A stretch of 64,000 bases of DNA, taken from NCBI GenBank assembly GCA_012798135.1, contig JAAZNU010000042.1:1-64000 (forward strand), written 5' to 3'. Shown here piece after piece: positions 8,280 through 17,083 of this stretch; within the stretch, counting starts at the first letter, position 1; the number at the start of each line of letters is the position of its first letter. Below the pieces are notes generated by a model. The model saw only the letters and a program-made list of their open reading frames with translations. It searched no databases and had not been told where the DNA came from. Both the position numbers and the translations under genes were made by a program. The stretch comes from Veillonellaceae bacterium. GTDB taxonomy: Bacteria; Bacillota_C; Negativicutes; UBA1444.

Positions 8280-9292
8280 GCCGATTGGCGGGTGAGTTCC
8301 CGCATTCGATCCAATTTGGCCTGGGCGGCGCCGCTGTCGATACTTCGGGCGGCCAGAATCATGCCCTCCTGAATGTTTTCCGCTTTGTCGGCGACCACTA
8401 ACGCCGCTGCGGCGTTGAGCAGAACAAGGTCGCGCCGGGCGCCTCGTTTGCCCTGCAGGATGCCGAGAACGATGTCGGCATTTTGCTCGGGAGTGCCGCC
8501 GCTGATATCGCCCAGAGCGGCAGCCGGCAAACCATATTCGGCTGGGTCGATCAAATAGGAGTGGATTCTTCCGTCAGCCACTTCCGAGACCTGCGTCGGC
8601 GCCGTGGTTGAAATTTCATCCAGTCCGTCCAGCCCGTGCACCACCATGGCGCGACGGGTATTGAGCCGCAGCAAAACCTCCGCCAACTTTTGGGTCAGAG
8701 ACCGTTCATATACACCCATCAACTGGCGTTCGGCAGCGAGCGGATTGGTCAATGGTCCCAGCACGTTGAACACCGTCCGGAATCCCAATTCGCGGCGCGG
8801 TTTGCCGGCGTACTTCATGGCCGGATGAAAGGTGGGCGCGTACAGGAAAGCGATCCGGGCATCTTCGATCACGGAAGCAATGTTTTGCGCCGGCAGGTCG
8901 ATTCGCACTCCCAAGGCTTTCAAAACGTCCGCGCTGCCGGATGAACTGGACACGCCGTGATTGCCGTGTTTGGCGACCGAGGCCCCGGCGCCTGCCACCA
9001 CAAAGGCGACGGTGGTGGAAATGTTGAAGGTTCCCTTTCGATCGCCGCCGGTGCCGCAGGTGTCGAGCAAATCCGACTGGCTGCATTCGACTTTTACCGT
9101 GTGACTACGCATGGTTTCGGCGAACCCGGCGATCTCCTCACTGGTTTCGCCCTTGATCCTCAGGGCGGTCAGCAGTCCGCCGATCTGGGATTCACTGGCC
9201 TGACCGGTCATGATGGCCTGCATGGATTCCTGGGCTTCCTGCCGGGACAGGTTTTCGCCGCCGACTACCTGGTTCAAAACTGCTTTCAACAT
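8276..9292 (-). CDS. trpD: Anthranilate phosphoribosyltransferase
   Basis: A 338-residue enzyme that joins anthranilate with PRPP. The PRPP and metal motif DTCGTGGDRKGTFNIST lies at about residues 81-97, with KHGNHGVSSSSGSADVL and the anthranilate-binding PTFHPAMKYA following. It is the first gene of the operon, which is unusual since trpE normally leads. The start follows GGGAGGAA at 9301-9308 and lies about 28 bases after the terminator of the promoter-distal T-box, so readthrough of that leader controls this gene directly. Confidence 0.95.
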   Translation of the reverse strand: MLKAVLNQVVGGENLSRQEAQESMQAIMTGQASESQIGGLLTALRIKGETSEEIAGFAETMRSHTVKVECSQSDLLDTCGTGGDRKGTFNISTTVAFVVAGAGASVAKHGNHGVSSSSGSADVLKALGVRIDLPAQNIASVIEDARIAFLYAPTFHPAMKYAGKPRRELGFRTVFNVLGPLTNPLAAERQLMGVYERSLTQKLAEVLLRLNTRRAMVVHGLDGLDEISTTAPTQVSEVADGRIHSYLIDPAEYGLPAAALGDISGGTPEQNADIVLGILQGKRGARRDLVLLNAAAALVVADKAENIQEGMILAARSIDSGAAQAKLDRMRELTRQSA

Positions 9293-9320
9293 TGCTTGTT
9301 CCTCCCATCATTTTGATTGT

Positions 9321-9604
9321 AAATAAAAAGAACCATTCCACTCCCTATACAGGGGCGAAATGGTTCGCGGTACCACCCTAATTCGGAAAACAATCGTTTT
9401 CCCTCGATTCGGATACGGGCTTGCGCCGATATCCTGAGCCCGGTAACGGAGGCAACCGGCCCGGCCTACTGAAGCTTTCGGCGGGCAGCTCGCGGGGCCA
9501 TTCGACAGAAACTCTGGACCGGTCATCCCACCTCCGGATCATCTCCGGACACCGGCTCGCTGAAACCAAAGCGGATCTGTGTACTTTTCCCGTTCATCGC
9601 TGGG
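9321..9604 (-). ncRNA. tRNA-Trp T-box leader, copy adjoining trpD
   Basis: Read on the minus strand, the block contains the T-box core AGGGTGGTACCGCG (9367-9382 region) followed by a terminator whose arms are GAACCATT-type sequences ending in TTTTTATTT. Stem I is recognisable from GATGAACGGGAAAAGTA, and the specifier loop reads GAA-TGG-C with TGG at 9498-9500, so uncharged tRNA-Trp is the expected effector. Binding of uncharged tRNA should favour the antiterminator and allow trpD to be transcribed. It is about 98 percent identical to the copy 314 bases upstream in transcription. Confidence 0.92.
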
Positions 9605-9634
9605 CTATGCAGTTATGTGGTCAACTGGGGAGAC

Positions 9635-9918
9635 AAATAAAAAGAACCATTCCACTCCCTGTACAGGGGCGAAATGGTTCGCGGTACCACCCTAATTCGG
9701 AAAACAATCGTTTTCCCTCGATTCGGATACGGGCTTGCGCCGATATCCTGAGCCCGGTAACGGAGGCAACCGGCCCGGCCTACTGAATTTTTCGGCGGGC
9801 AGCTCGCGGGGCCATTCGACAGAAACTCTGGACCGGTCATCCCACCTCCGGATCGACTCCGGACACCGGCTCGCTGAAACCAAAGCGGATCTGTGTACTT
9901 TTCCCGTTCATCGCTGGG
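9635..9918 (-). ncRNA. tRNA-Trp T-box leader, promoter-proximal copy
   Basis: Same architecture as its neighbour: stem I, specifier TGG at 9812-9814 flanked by GAA and C, T-box core, and a terminator with loop CCCTGTACAGGG and a T-run at 9633-9642. The helix just above the specifier loop (ACAGA with TCTGT) and the one below it (CGGG with CCCG) can be drawn in both copies, which supports the codon assignment. RNA polymerase from the single visible promoter meets this copy first. I see no good promoter between the two copies. Confidence 0.92.
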
Positions 9919-9936
9919 AAGTATTTAATTGCGTAC

Positions 9937-9966
9937 ACTATAGCACGAACTGCAAAATAGTGTCAA
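9937..9966 (-). promoter_or_regulatory. Promoter of the trp operon
   Basis: Minus-strand TTGACA (9961-9966), an 18-base spacer and TATAGT (9937-9942) lie immediately upstream of the first T-box, so transcription should start about 10 bases before stem I of that leader. Confidence 0.8.
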
Positions 9967-10126
9967 GGGGGTGATGGAAAAAACAATATTTTTGACGCTG
10001 TGTAATCATCGGTTCTTTGGGGGCTGGCCGACCGGAGCAATGGTGTGCGCAGGAAAAACGGAACGGGAAGGCGAATGGAACAGGGATAATAAGGGGATTT
10101 GCCCCTGGTTTTGCGAGGGAAGGAAA

Positions 10127-11260
10127 ATGGGATCGAACATTTCAACGGTCGCTGCGGTTCGCGTGACAGATTATGCGGCGGAATCCGTCGCTGCCGGAAT
10201 TGGGCAGGCGCTGGCCCTGTTGGGCGGCTGGGAGCGATTCGTGCAGCCGGGCGACCGGGTACTGCTGAAACCGAATCTGCTGGAGGGGGTGCCGGCGGAG
10301 TGCGCCGTCACGACCCATCCGGAGGTTCTGCGGGCGGTGATCCGTCAGGTCAAGGCGCTCGGCGCCGTACCGGTTGTCGGCGATTCGCCCGGAGTGTCCG
10401 GCACATTGAAAGCGGCGGAAAAATGCGGGATCGCCGCTGTCTGCAGCGAAGAGTCGGTGCGGCTGGTCCCTTTTGAAGGAACGGCCGAATATCCATTTCC
10501 CGAAGGAATGATCATTAAAAAATTTCAGCTGACGGATGTATTGCAACAGGTGGATAAAGTCATCACCCTGGCCAAAATGAAGACGCATACCTTCATGGGG
10601 ATGACTGGCGCGACCAAGATTTTATTCGGTTGCATCGTTGGCATGCAAAAGGCGCAATTTCATCTGCGAACCCGGCAGCGGCGGGAATTTGCCGGCATGT
10701 TGGTCGATCTGGCAAACTTGGTCAAACCAACGCTGTCGATCGTCGATGGAGTGACCGGAATGGAAGGAAATGGTCCGCGTAATGGACGACCGTTTCCGGC
10801 TGGGGTTATTCTTGCCGGTCGCAATTGTTTCGCCGTGGACATCGTTATGGCGGAAATGATGGGGTTGCCGGTCGAGTCACTGCCGGTGGCGGCATTGTCC
10901 ATCGAACGGGGCTTGACTCCGGACTTTTCCGGGATTGACCTGCTTGGCGACGGCAGGGATGTCCGGCGTCAATTTCAGGCGCCGCGCAGCATGCGATCCC
11001 TGGAAGACCGGGTTCCGGCCTGGTTTGCCCATTGGGCGCAAAGTCATCTCACGGCCCGCCCGCGAATTCAGGACTGCTGCATCGGCTGCGGACGTTGTGC
11101 GGCGCATTGTCCGCCGCAGGCAATGAAACTGGTGGATGGCAAAATTCGGATTGATGATGCCAAATGCATCCGCTGCTATTGTTGCCAGGAGTTGTGTCCG
11201 GAAAATGCGGTGCAACTTACAAGCGGGATGCTGCTGCGCATGGCGCAGCGATTTATGTAG
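10127..11260 (+). CDS. DUF362 protein with C-terminal 2[4Fe-4S] ferredoxin domain
   Basis: A 377-residue cytoplasmic iron-sulfur protein. Residues 1-300 match the DUF362 fold (LLKPNLLEGVPAECAVTTHPEV, VGDSPGVSG, KVITLAKMKTHTFMGMTGA, the latter a conserved core of the family). The C-terminal part has two CxxCxxCxxxCP clusters (about residues 315-327 and 344-356). DUF362 proteins are common in anaerobes and are thought to take part in electron transfer, but no reaction is established. The ATG at 10127 was chosen because GAGGGAAGGA precedes it; an in-frame start 52 codons earlier overlaps non-coding-like sequence. It is transcribed alone and ends at a hairpin terminator. Confidence 0.85.
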   Translation: MGSNISTVAAVRVTDYAAESVAAGIGQALALLGGWERFVQPGDRVLLKPNLLEGVPAECAVTTHPEVLRAVIRQVKALGAVPVVGDSPGVSGTLKAAEKCGIAAVCSEESVRLVPFEGTAEYPFPEGMIIKKFQLTDVLQQVDKVITLAKMKTHTFMGMTGATKILFGCIVGMQKAQFHLRTRQRREFAGMLVDLANLVKPTLSIVDGVTGMEGNGPRNGRPFPAGVILAGRNCFAVDIVMAEMMGLPVESLPVAALSIERGLTPDFSGIDLLGDGRDVRRQFQAPRSMRSLEDRVPAWFAHWAQSHLTARPRIQDCCIGCGRCAAHCPPQAMKLVDGKIRIDDAKCIRCYCCQELCPENAVQLTSGMLLRMAQRFM

Positions 11261-11293
11261 AGGGCAGCCTAAGCTAGCACTGTAAGTGAAGAG

Positions 11294-11341
11294 AAGATTC
11301 CCATGACCGGACCTGATGATTCGGTTTGGGAATCTTTTTTT
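11294..11341 (+). terminator. Rho-independent terminator after the DUF362 gene
   Basis: A 10-bp stem (AAGATTCCCA at 11294-11303, TGGGAATCTT at 11327-11336) is followed by a run of T. It separates the plus-strand DUF362 gene from the minus-strand flavoprotein gene. Confidence 0.8.
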
Positions 11342-11358
11342 CGACGGAGGCTATGTGC

Positions 11359-12819
11359 TTACAGTTTGGTGAGGTCGCCGCGGCGGACCCGCTGGGCCAG
11401 TGTGGAAGAGCATTCGCCTTTGCCGCAGATTTCCGCCGGCGGGATGGCGAGTTCCCGGGCCAGGAGTTCGCGGACCCGGGGTCCGCAGAAAGCGCCCTGG
11501 CAACGTCCCATGCCGGCCCGTGTGCGATATTTGACGGCGTCCAAAGATCGGACGGGGATGCCTCGCTGCAGACAGTCCAGAATTTCGGCCTCGGTCACCT
11601 GTTCGCAACGGCATATCAGATGCTGCGCCGGGTCGGCGGAGTTCACGTCGCCGGCAAAATCCGGCGGTTTTTTCTGAATGATTGGCGGGCGCTGCGCCTG
11701 AAAACCCGGTTTATGCTTTAGTTCCAGGCCGCAATTCTTCAGAATGAGCGAGACTTTGCGGGCGATCGCCGGGGATGCGGTCAAACCGGGCGAGTCGATG
11801 CCGATCAGATTGATGAAGTTTTTGACGCGACTTTCTTCAATGACCCAATCCTGTTGATGGGAAAACGGCCGGTTACCGGCAAAGGATGTCAGCGCCTTCC
11901 GCATGTCAAACCCCGGTACGGAGCGGCGAGCTTGGGTTACGATTTTTTCGAGAGTTTGCACGTCGGTGCCGACATCGGTTCTGTCATCGATATCCTCGGC
12001 ATTCGGGCCGACCATCAGATTGCCGTGATAGGTGGCGGTGACCAAGATTCCTTTGCCCAGCGGCGTCGGCGTCTGGAAAATCACCGAGCGGACCAGATGG
12101 CTTTGATCCCTGTCCAGCAGGACATACTGGCCGCGCCGGGGTGTGATTAGATAGTCGTCCAGGCCGACCAGGGCGGCGATCCGATCACTGTTGATTCCGG
12201 CACAATTGATAACGAAGCGGGCAAAATGTTCGCCTTTATTGGTGCCGATCCGGAAATGGTTCGCGTCCGTGTCGATACTTTGGACCATTTCCGACAAAAA
12301 TAGTTTTACGCCATTGACGATTGCATTTTCTGCCAGGGCGATGGCAAATTCATAGGGGGAGGTAACCCCGGCGCTTTCGCACAGCAATGCGGCGATAGCT
12401 GCCGGATTCACATGCGGTTCGAGGGCTAGTAGTTCTTCTCGGCCAATGATCCGCAGTCCGGCGACGCCATTCTGTTGCCCGTCGCTCAGCAGCTGATTCA
12501 ACGTCGCCAATTCCGTTTCGGCAAAGGCCAGCACCAGCGAGCCGGTCCGGCGGTAGCCGAAATGCAGTTGGCTGTCGAGTTCGGCATACAGACGATTGCC
12601 GGCAACGCACAGTTCGGCTTTCAGAGACCCCGGTTCGTCGTTGTAGCCGCCGTGAACAATGCCGCTGTTGGCCTTGGTACAGCCGCGTCCCACGTCATCC
12701 GCCATCTCGATGACACAGATCTTCAACTGGTACCGCGACATTTCCCGGGCAATATTCAAACCGACGACGCCTGCGCCGATAATGCAGAGGTCGTAAACAG
12801 AATCCGCTTCTGGCATCAT
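11359..12819 (-). CDS. GlpA-like FAD-dependent oxidoreductase with BFD [2Fe-2S] domain
   Basis: A 486-residue flavoprotein of the GlpA/LhgO group. The dinucleotide motif DLCIIGAGVVGLNIA is at residues 9-23, followed by the family stretch CTKANSGIVHGGY. The DAO-type core ends at about residue 365. The C-terminal part (from about 400) holds a BFD-like domain with cysteines in ICRC and GRCQGAFCG, expected to bind a [2Fe-2S] cluster. Relatives oxidise glycerol-3-phosphate or 2-hydroxyacids and pass electrons to partner subunits. No GlpB, GlpC or DUF1667 partner is adjacent here, so the substrate stays open. Its start overlaps the upstream gene stop by 4 bases (ATGA). Either of two consecutive ATG codons may be used. 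Confidence 0.82.
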   Translation of the reverse strand: MMPEADSVYDLCIIGAGVVGLNIAREMSRYQLKICVIEMADDVGRGCTKANSGIVHGGYNDEPGSLKAELCVAGNRLYAELDSQLHFGYRRTGSLVLAFAETELATLNQLLSDGQQNGVAGLRIIGREELLALEPHVNPAAIAALLCESAGVTSPYEFAIALAENAIVNGVKLFLSEMVQSIDTDANHFRIGTNKGEHFARFVINCAGINSDRIAALVGLDDYLITPRRGQYVLLDRDQSHLVRSVIFQTPTPLGKGILVTATYHGNLMVGPNAEDIDDRTDVGTDVQTLEKIVTQARRSVPGFDMRKALTSFAGNRPFSHQQDWVIEESRVKNFINLIGIDSPGLTASPAIARKVSLILKNCGLELKHKPGFQAQRPPIIQKKPPDFAGDVNSADPAQHLICRCEQVTEAEILDCLQRGIPVRSLDAVKYRTRAGMGRCQGAFCGPRVRELLARELAIPPAEICGKGECSSTLAQRVRRGDLTKL

Positions 12820-13397
12820 GGCGACAAGACCCTGCCGTCCGCAAGATTGAAAGAAATGGACTTGAGGGAGCGTTTGTCAGCGGAAGATTGGACCACATCG
12901 ACAGTCAATATACCGAGAGCTTCGTCAAGGCGGATCCGGCCGCGCCACCAGCGGGAACTGACGCTGCGCGGAACCCGGTCCAGTTCCTCTTTCGACAGCA
13001 GAACCTCCAGTGAATATTTTCTGATCAAGTCGCCGGTTTCACTATAGAAAACGATCGCTTCGTCACCATATCCCGCAGAGTAATAATTGTCAAAGGTGAT
13101 GACTCGCCAACCACCGTCGGCAACGACCGCGCTGACCGGCGACAAGGGGTTTTGCAACGGTTTGTCCCACAATTGACGCCATTGGTTGTTGTCACTCTTT
13201 GCCAGCAATGTTCCGCGGCAGGCGACCAGGGAGTCGATGCGTCCGGAAGTGGTGACGGTGAAACGAGCGTCGCCTGCTGCCGATTCATAGGTGGCGGATG
13301 GCTTGGGCGGGAGCCAAGAGTCGGCGTGCGCGGCAGGAAGCAGACAAAACAGGCTGAGCAGGACCAATGTGGAACAAAGCAAATAATGAAATCGCAT
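12816..13397 (-). CDS. Exported protein of unknown function
   Basis: A 193-residue protein that I cannot assign. A typical signal peptide (FHYLLCSTLVLLSLFCLLPAA, cleavage near HADS) is followed by a beta-rich chain with repeated strand-turn elements such as RFTVTTSGRIDSLVACRG and WRVITFDNYYSAGYGDEAIVFYSE. These short units are reminiscent of propeller-like or WG-type surface proteins, but no clear repeat is visible. It overlaps the following flavoprotein gene by 4 bases; the coupling of an exported protein to a cytoplasmic oxidoreductase is odd and may only reflect gene packing. Confidence 0.55.
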   Translation of the reverse strand: MRFHYLLCSTLVLLSLFCLLPAAHADSWLPPKPSATYESAAGDARFTVTTSGRIDSLVACRGTLLAKSDNNQWRQLWDKPLQNPLSPVSAVVADGGWRVITFDNYYSAGYGDEAIVFYSETGDLIRKYSLEVLLSKEELDRVPRSVSSRWWRGRIRLDEALGILTVDVVQSSADKRSLKSISFNLADGRVLSP

Positions 13398-13579
13398 TCA
13401 AGCACCTTCTTTCCGCTGATAACAATCGCCGGCGCTGGCGGGTCACCCAAGCAATCTCCAGACATGCAGGATAGGCCCTAATGAAAAAATTCCCCGGCGC
13501 CGACCGGAAGTCCTTTTTTCCGTGCTGTCACCAGGGAATATTCGCGTACGACTCTGTCCGGAATTTGTCGGTTGCGTGA

Positions 13580-14164
13580 TTAGGGCATGAATGGCAGCGC
13601 CATTTTTTGATAGCCGGGCGGCACTTCAAACATTTCGGCCGGCGGTTCCGTAAAATTCAGGTTTTTGAATACGGTGACGGAATCTTTGTACTGGGTTTTG
13701 ATCGGGAACATGTTGTTGTCCTTGAGCAGCCAAATGAAATGGGTGGTCCGGTCATTGCCGATCTGATGCGTAATTTGGTATTTATCCGCCACATGTCCTT
13801 CCACGGTTTCCGTGAGCAGATAAGTCCGCTCCACTTCCGTGGGAGCTTTTTCGCCGCTGGCGATGGCATTGGCGGCCATGCCCGGGCGCATGGGGATTTC
13901 CATGTACATTTTGGATTCCTTGTTGATATTCCAGACCAGCTTTTTATCCAGCCGAACGATCATGATCATTTCGGGATGGGCCGGCATTTCCATCCGCTGG
14001 GCCCATAGGGAGTAGGATACCCACATTTTGGCGTGGTTTGTGCCGCTGTTGCCGGTGGTGACAACATCGGCGGAATAGCCGGCGGCGGCGGCTACGGAGA
14101 CCAGTGAGAGCAGCATCAGGCAGAGAACGGATACACGGAAGAAACGGCATTTCGTCAATTTCAA
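13580..14164 (-). CDS. Exported DUF4412/LolA-like protein
   Basis: A 194-residue secreted protein. The start is taken at TTG (14162-14164), five bases after GGGGAGGAA; it gives a compact signal peptide (CRFFRVSVLCLMLLSLVSVAA). The mature part begins GYSADVV and contains MWVSYSLWAQRMEMP, IMIVRLDKKLVWNINKESKMY and YQKMALP, the pattern of DUF4412 and outer-membrane-lipoprotein-sorting-like beta-barrel domains that bind lipid or act in the envelope. The function of this member is unknown. It stands alone with AT-rich DNA upstream. Confidence 0.65.
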   Translation of the reverse strand: MKLTKCRFFRVSVLCLMLLSLVSVAAAAGYSADVVTTGNSGTNHAKMWVSYSLWAQRMEMPAHPEMIMIVRLDKKLVWNINKESKMYMEIPMRPGMAANAIASGEKAPTEVERTYLLTETVEGHVADKYQITHQIGNDRTTHFIWLLKDNNMFPIKTQYKDSVTVFKNLNFTEPPAEMFEVPPGYQKMALPFMP

Positions 14165-14381
14165 AGAACTTCCTCCCCTCATTCCTAGCAACACTTATCC
14201 AAGAAAATTTTACCGCCGATTTCCATACACTGTCAATGTTGATAAATTGCCGGAAAATATTAATTTTTTTACCCGACCCCGACAGGAAAGCGTGAATCGT
14301 TGACGAATAGCATCTGTACAGGCTAACTGGGGAGACCTTGTGGTTCCCAGGACAGCGAAAATAAAAACGGAGGGATGAGTT

Positions 14382-15446
14382 GTGAAGAAAAAACTACTGG
14401 TGACCGCTCTGCTTTGTGTCGTTCTGGTCTTCTCGCAGTTTGCTGCGGCCCTGGCGGCGGAATTGCCCAATGTAGTCATCCTCGCCACCGGCGGCACCAT
14501 TGCCGGCCGCGGCGGTAGCGCCACCCAAATGACCGGATACAATCCCGGCGAAATCGGCGTACAGATCCTAATCAACGCTGTTCCTGAAATCAAGCAGTAT
14601 GCCAATGTTTCCGGCGAACAGGTCGCCAATATCGGCAGTTTTGCGATGACGCACGAAGTATGGCTGAAACTGGCGAAACGGGTCAACGAGCTGCTGGCCA
14701 GCCCGACGGTTGATGGCATCGTGATCACCCATGGCACGGATACGTTGGAAGAAACCGCCTATTTCCTTAACCTGGTCGTCAAGAGCGACAAGCCGGTGGT
14801 GCTGGTCGGCGCCATGCGCCCGGCAACGGCGATCAGCGCCGACGGTCCGGTGAACCTGTTGAATGCGGTCCGTTTGGCGGGAAGTCCGAAGGCCCGGGGC
14901 AAGGGCGTGTTGGTCGGTATGAACGACCAGATCAATGGCGCCCGCGATGTGACCAAAACCAATACGACGCATGTGGAAACTTTCAAGAGTTGGGAATTGG
15001 GCTATCTCGGTTACATCCAGAATGGCGAGCCCTATTTCTACAGAGAAACGACCAGAAAGCATACGGTGATGAGCGAATTTGACGTTTCCGGTCTGACCGA
15101 ATTACCGTACGTGGAGATTCTTTATGGGCACGTGAACGGCGACAAAACGCTGGTCAAAGCACTGCTCGACGCGAATGTCAAGGGCATCGTCCACGCCGGC
15201 ATGGGGCACGGCAGCATCTTCCCGACTACCCGCGATGCGTTGGCGGAAGCGGTGAAAAAAGGAATTCCGGTCGTGAAGAGCTCCCGCGTCGGCAATGGGA
15301 TGGTGACCCGGGTGGCGGACGATGACAAATATGGCTTTATTGCCGCCGACACCCTGAATCCGCAAAAAGCCCGCATCCTGTTGATGCTGGCCCTGACTAA
15401 AACGAATGATCCGGCGATGATCCAGCGGATCTTTGATGAATATTGA
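14382..15446 (+). CDS. Exported type II L-asparaginase
   Basis: A 354-residue asparaginase that hydrolyses asparagine (often also glutamine) to aspartate and ammonia. Catalytic signatures are ILATGGTIAGRG (first Thr) and GIVITHGTDTLEETAYFL (Thr-Asp pair), with the lysine in VLVGAMRPATAISADGPVNL. A signal peptide (LLVTALLCVVLVFSQFAA, cleavage near ALAAE) sends it out of the cytoplasm, as for the high-affinity type II enzymes. The start codon is GTG, spaced after GGAGGG. It is a single-gene unit between promoter-like AT-rich DNA and a long hairpin terminator. Confidence 0.93.
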   Translation: MKKKLLVTALLCVVLVFSQFAAALAAELPNVVILATGGTIAGRGGSATQMTGYNPGEIGVQILINAVPEIKQYANVSGEQVANIGSFAMTHEVWLKLAKRVNELLASPTVDGIVITHGTDTLEETAYFLNLVVKSDKPVVLVGAMRPATAISADGPVNLLNAVRLAGSPKARGKGVLVGMNDQINGARDVTKTNTTHVETFKSWELGYLGYIQNGEPYFYRETTRKHTVMSEFDVSGLTELPYVEILYGHVNGDKTLVKALLDANVKGIVHAGMGHGSIFPTTRDALAEAVKKGIPVVKSSRVGNGMVTRVADDDKYGFIAADTLNPQKARILLMLALTKTNDPAMIQRIFDEY

Positions 15447-15503
15447 GCAAAGGGTTGTTGAAGACCGGCTTTTCCTGCTGATAAAAAAGCGACAAGCATG
15501 AAC

Positions 15504-15543
15504 AACGGACCGGCGCGCGGCGGCTGCCTCGCGCCGGTCCGTT
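15504..15543. terminator. Hairpin terminator between asparaginase and rarD
   Basis: A perfect 14-bp stem (AACGGACCGGCGCG at 15504-15517 with CGCGCCGGTCCGTT at 15530-15543) lies between two convergent genes. Only a short T-run follows on the plus strand (TTT at 15542-15544). Confidence 0.65.
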
Positions 15544-15565
15544 TCCCTAAACGGGAATAATCCTT

Positions 15566-16435
15566 TTACCGACGGGAAAAAAGAAGCAAGGCCAGCCAGA
15601 TCAGACCAAACGACAGGGCGTGCGCGGCGGTAAATGGTTCGTGATAGAGAAATACTCCCGTGAGCAGGGCGATCGATGGCGACAAGTACTGAATGAAACC
15701 CAGCAGGGATAACGGCAGACGGTTGGCCGCATTGGCGAACAGCACCATCGGCAGGGCGGTGACGACGCCGGCGCCGATGAACAAACAAGTCGGTACGGGA
15801 TGGGCCCAGCCGAAAACACCGGTGTTTTGAATCTCCAGAGCAAAAAGGTAGGCCAATGCCGCGGGCGAGATGAGCAAAGTTTCCACGGCGATGCCGGTGA
15901 TGGGGGACAGGCCCAGAAGTTTTTTACATAATCCGTATAACCCGAACGTGAGGGCCAGAGAGATGGCGACCCAGGGAAACACGCCAAAATTCAAGGTTAG
16001 GTTCAGTACGCCGACGGCGGCCAGGCCGACGGCAAAATATTGTCGGTGCGAGAGTTTTTCGTTGAGCAACGCCACACCCAGCAAAACATTCACCAACGGA
16101 TTGATATAATACCCGAGACTGGTTTCCACGATGCGACTGGCATTGACCGCCCAGATATAGATCAGCCAATTCAGCGTAATGAGGACGGTGGCAACGAGGA
16201 CGCCGGAGACGCGCCGGCGGTCCTGGACCAGAACCCGGAGTTCCGAGCGAAAAGTCGAGTTGCGGCCGGTCAGCAGCATAAACAAGAGTAGAAAAAACAG
16301 CGACCAAAACACGCGATGGGACAATATTTCCAGAGCGCCCGCCTGACGCAGCAACTTCCAGTAAATCGGCAGAAATCCCCACATCAGATAGGCAACAATG
16401 GCGGAGATGACTCCCCGGTTTGCGGTGATGGACAT
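15566..16435 (-). CDS. rarD: RarD-type EamA/DMT permease
   Basis: A 289-residue membrane protein with ten predicted helices. It matches the RarD subfamily closely at the N-terminus (AYLMWGFLPIYWKLL, with the conserved LSHRVFWSLFF) and by its IYIWAVN, LGYYINPL and LLIQYLSPS-type segments. Family members were named from chloramphenicol sensitivity in Pseudomonas, but their substrate is not settled; export of metabolites is usual for the wider superfamily. Length is normal. Confidence 0.88.
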   Translation of the reverse strand: MSITANRGVISAIVAYLMWGFLPIYWKLLRQAGALEILSHRVFWSLFFLLLFMLLTGRNSTFRSELRVLVQDRRRVSGVLVATVLITLNWLIYIWAVNASRIVETSLGYYINPLVNVLLGVALLNEKLSHRQYFAVGLAAVGVLNLTLNFGVFPWVAISLALTFGLYGLCKKLLGLSPITGIAVETLLISPAALAYLFALEIQNTGVFGWAHPVPTCLFIGAGVVTALPMVLFANAANRLPLSLLGFIQYLSPSIALLTGVFLYHEPFTAAHALSFGLIWLALLLFSRR

Positions 16436-16564
16436 AGCGCACCTTCTTCCAAAGATATCCCCATTGTAGAAGAAAGCACCGAAAATGACAACTTCGGGAG
16501 GAACTGCCCCAATTTCTGCGAAATATTATCAGCAAAAGCATGGTTGCGAAGGAGGAAAAGACGG

Positions 16565-17083
16565 ATGTCTGGCTTGACGGCTACCAAATTATTTAAACTT
16601 TTGGCCCTGATCGGCATGGTGTTCTGGCTGGCAATATCGCCGTTTGCCGTCTCGGCGGCGGATCTGCCGGACAAGCCGCCCGTTTTTGCGAACGATCAGG
16701 CGGCAATGGATTACTACCTGGTGCTGGCGGATAAGCTGGACGTCAGCACCGGCATCAGCAAATCGGTCTTTTACTCGGGGGCGGGAAACCGAAAACTGGC
16801 GGAACAATTTGCTATCGCCGAGGATAAAACGACCTTGGAGATGACGCCAGGCGGCAAGTTTTTGGATGACCTGAAGCTGTTTGAGCAGGGAAGTCCGCTG
16901 AAACCGGAACAAGCGACGAAGGTGTGGTCGCGTCTTTCCCGGCGCTATGCGGAACAGGCGGCGGGCGATGTGTTCTGTTTCGTTGCCGGCGCCCGACCCA
17001 CGGGAGTGTTTACAACGGTCGAATTGCCGGAGCTGCGGAAAAATCGCAAAGTGGGGAATATCTACCATGTGTCCCGGCTATGA
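16565..17083 (+). CDS. Exported protein of unknown function
   Basis: A 172-residue protein that I do not recognise. It begins with a signal peptide (LFKLLALIGMVFWLAISPF, cleavage after VSAA). The mature part is a mixed chain (AAMDYYLVLADKLDVSTGI, KVWSRLSRRYAEQAAGDVF) without cysteine motifs beyond one residue. The ATG follows GGAGG at 16549-16553. It overlaps the next small gene by 17 bases, which in turn overlaps the macro-domain gene, so the three seem to form one operon. Confidence 0.6.
   Translation: MSGLTATKLFKLLALIGMVFWLAISPFAVSAADLPDKPPVFANDQAAMDYYLVLADKLDVSTGISKSVFYSGAGNRKLAEQFAIAEDKTTLEMTPGGKFLDDLKLFEQGSPLKPEQATKVWSRLSRRYAEQAAGDVFCFVAGARPTGVFTTVELPELRKNRKVGNIYHVSRL

Larger units (their letters stand above)
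9321..9918. repeat. Tandem duplication of a 284-base T-box unit
   Basis: Blocks 9321-9604 and 9635-9918 align without any gap at an offset of 314 bases. By eye they differ at about five positions (one in the terminator loop, two near the middle, two near stem I), giving about 98 percent identity. The 30-base spacer is not repeated in full. The similarity indicates a recent duplication or ongoing gene conversion. Confidence 0.92.

Noticed and set aside
9378..9883. Paired short frames within the T-box region
   Set aside because: They repeat because the DNA is duplicated; the RNA structure explains the conservation.
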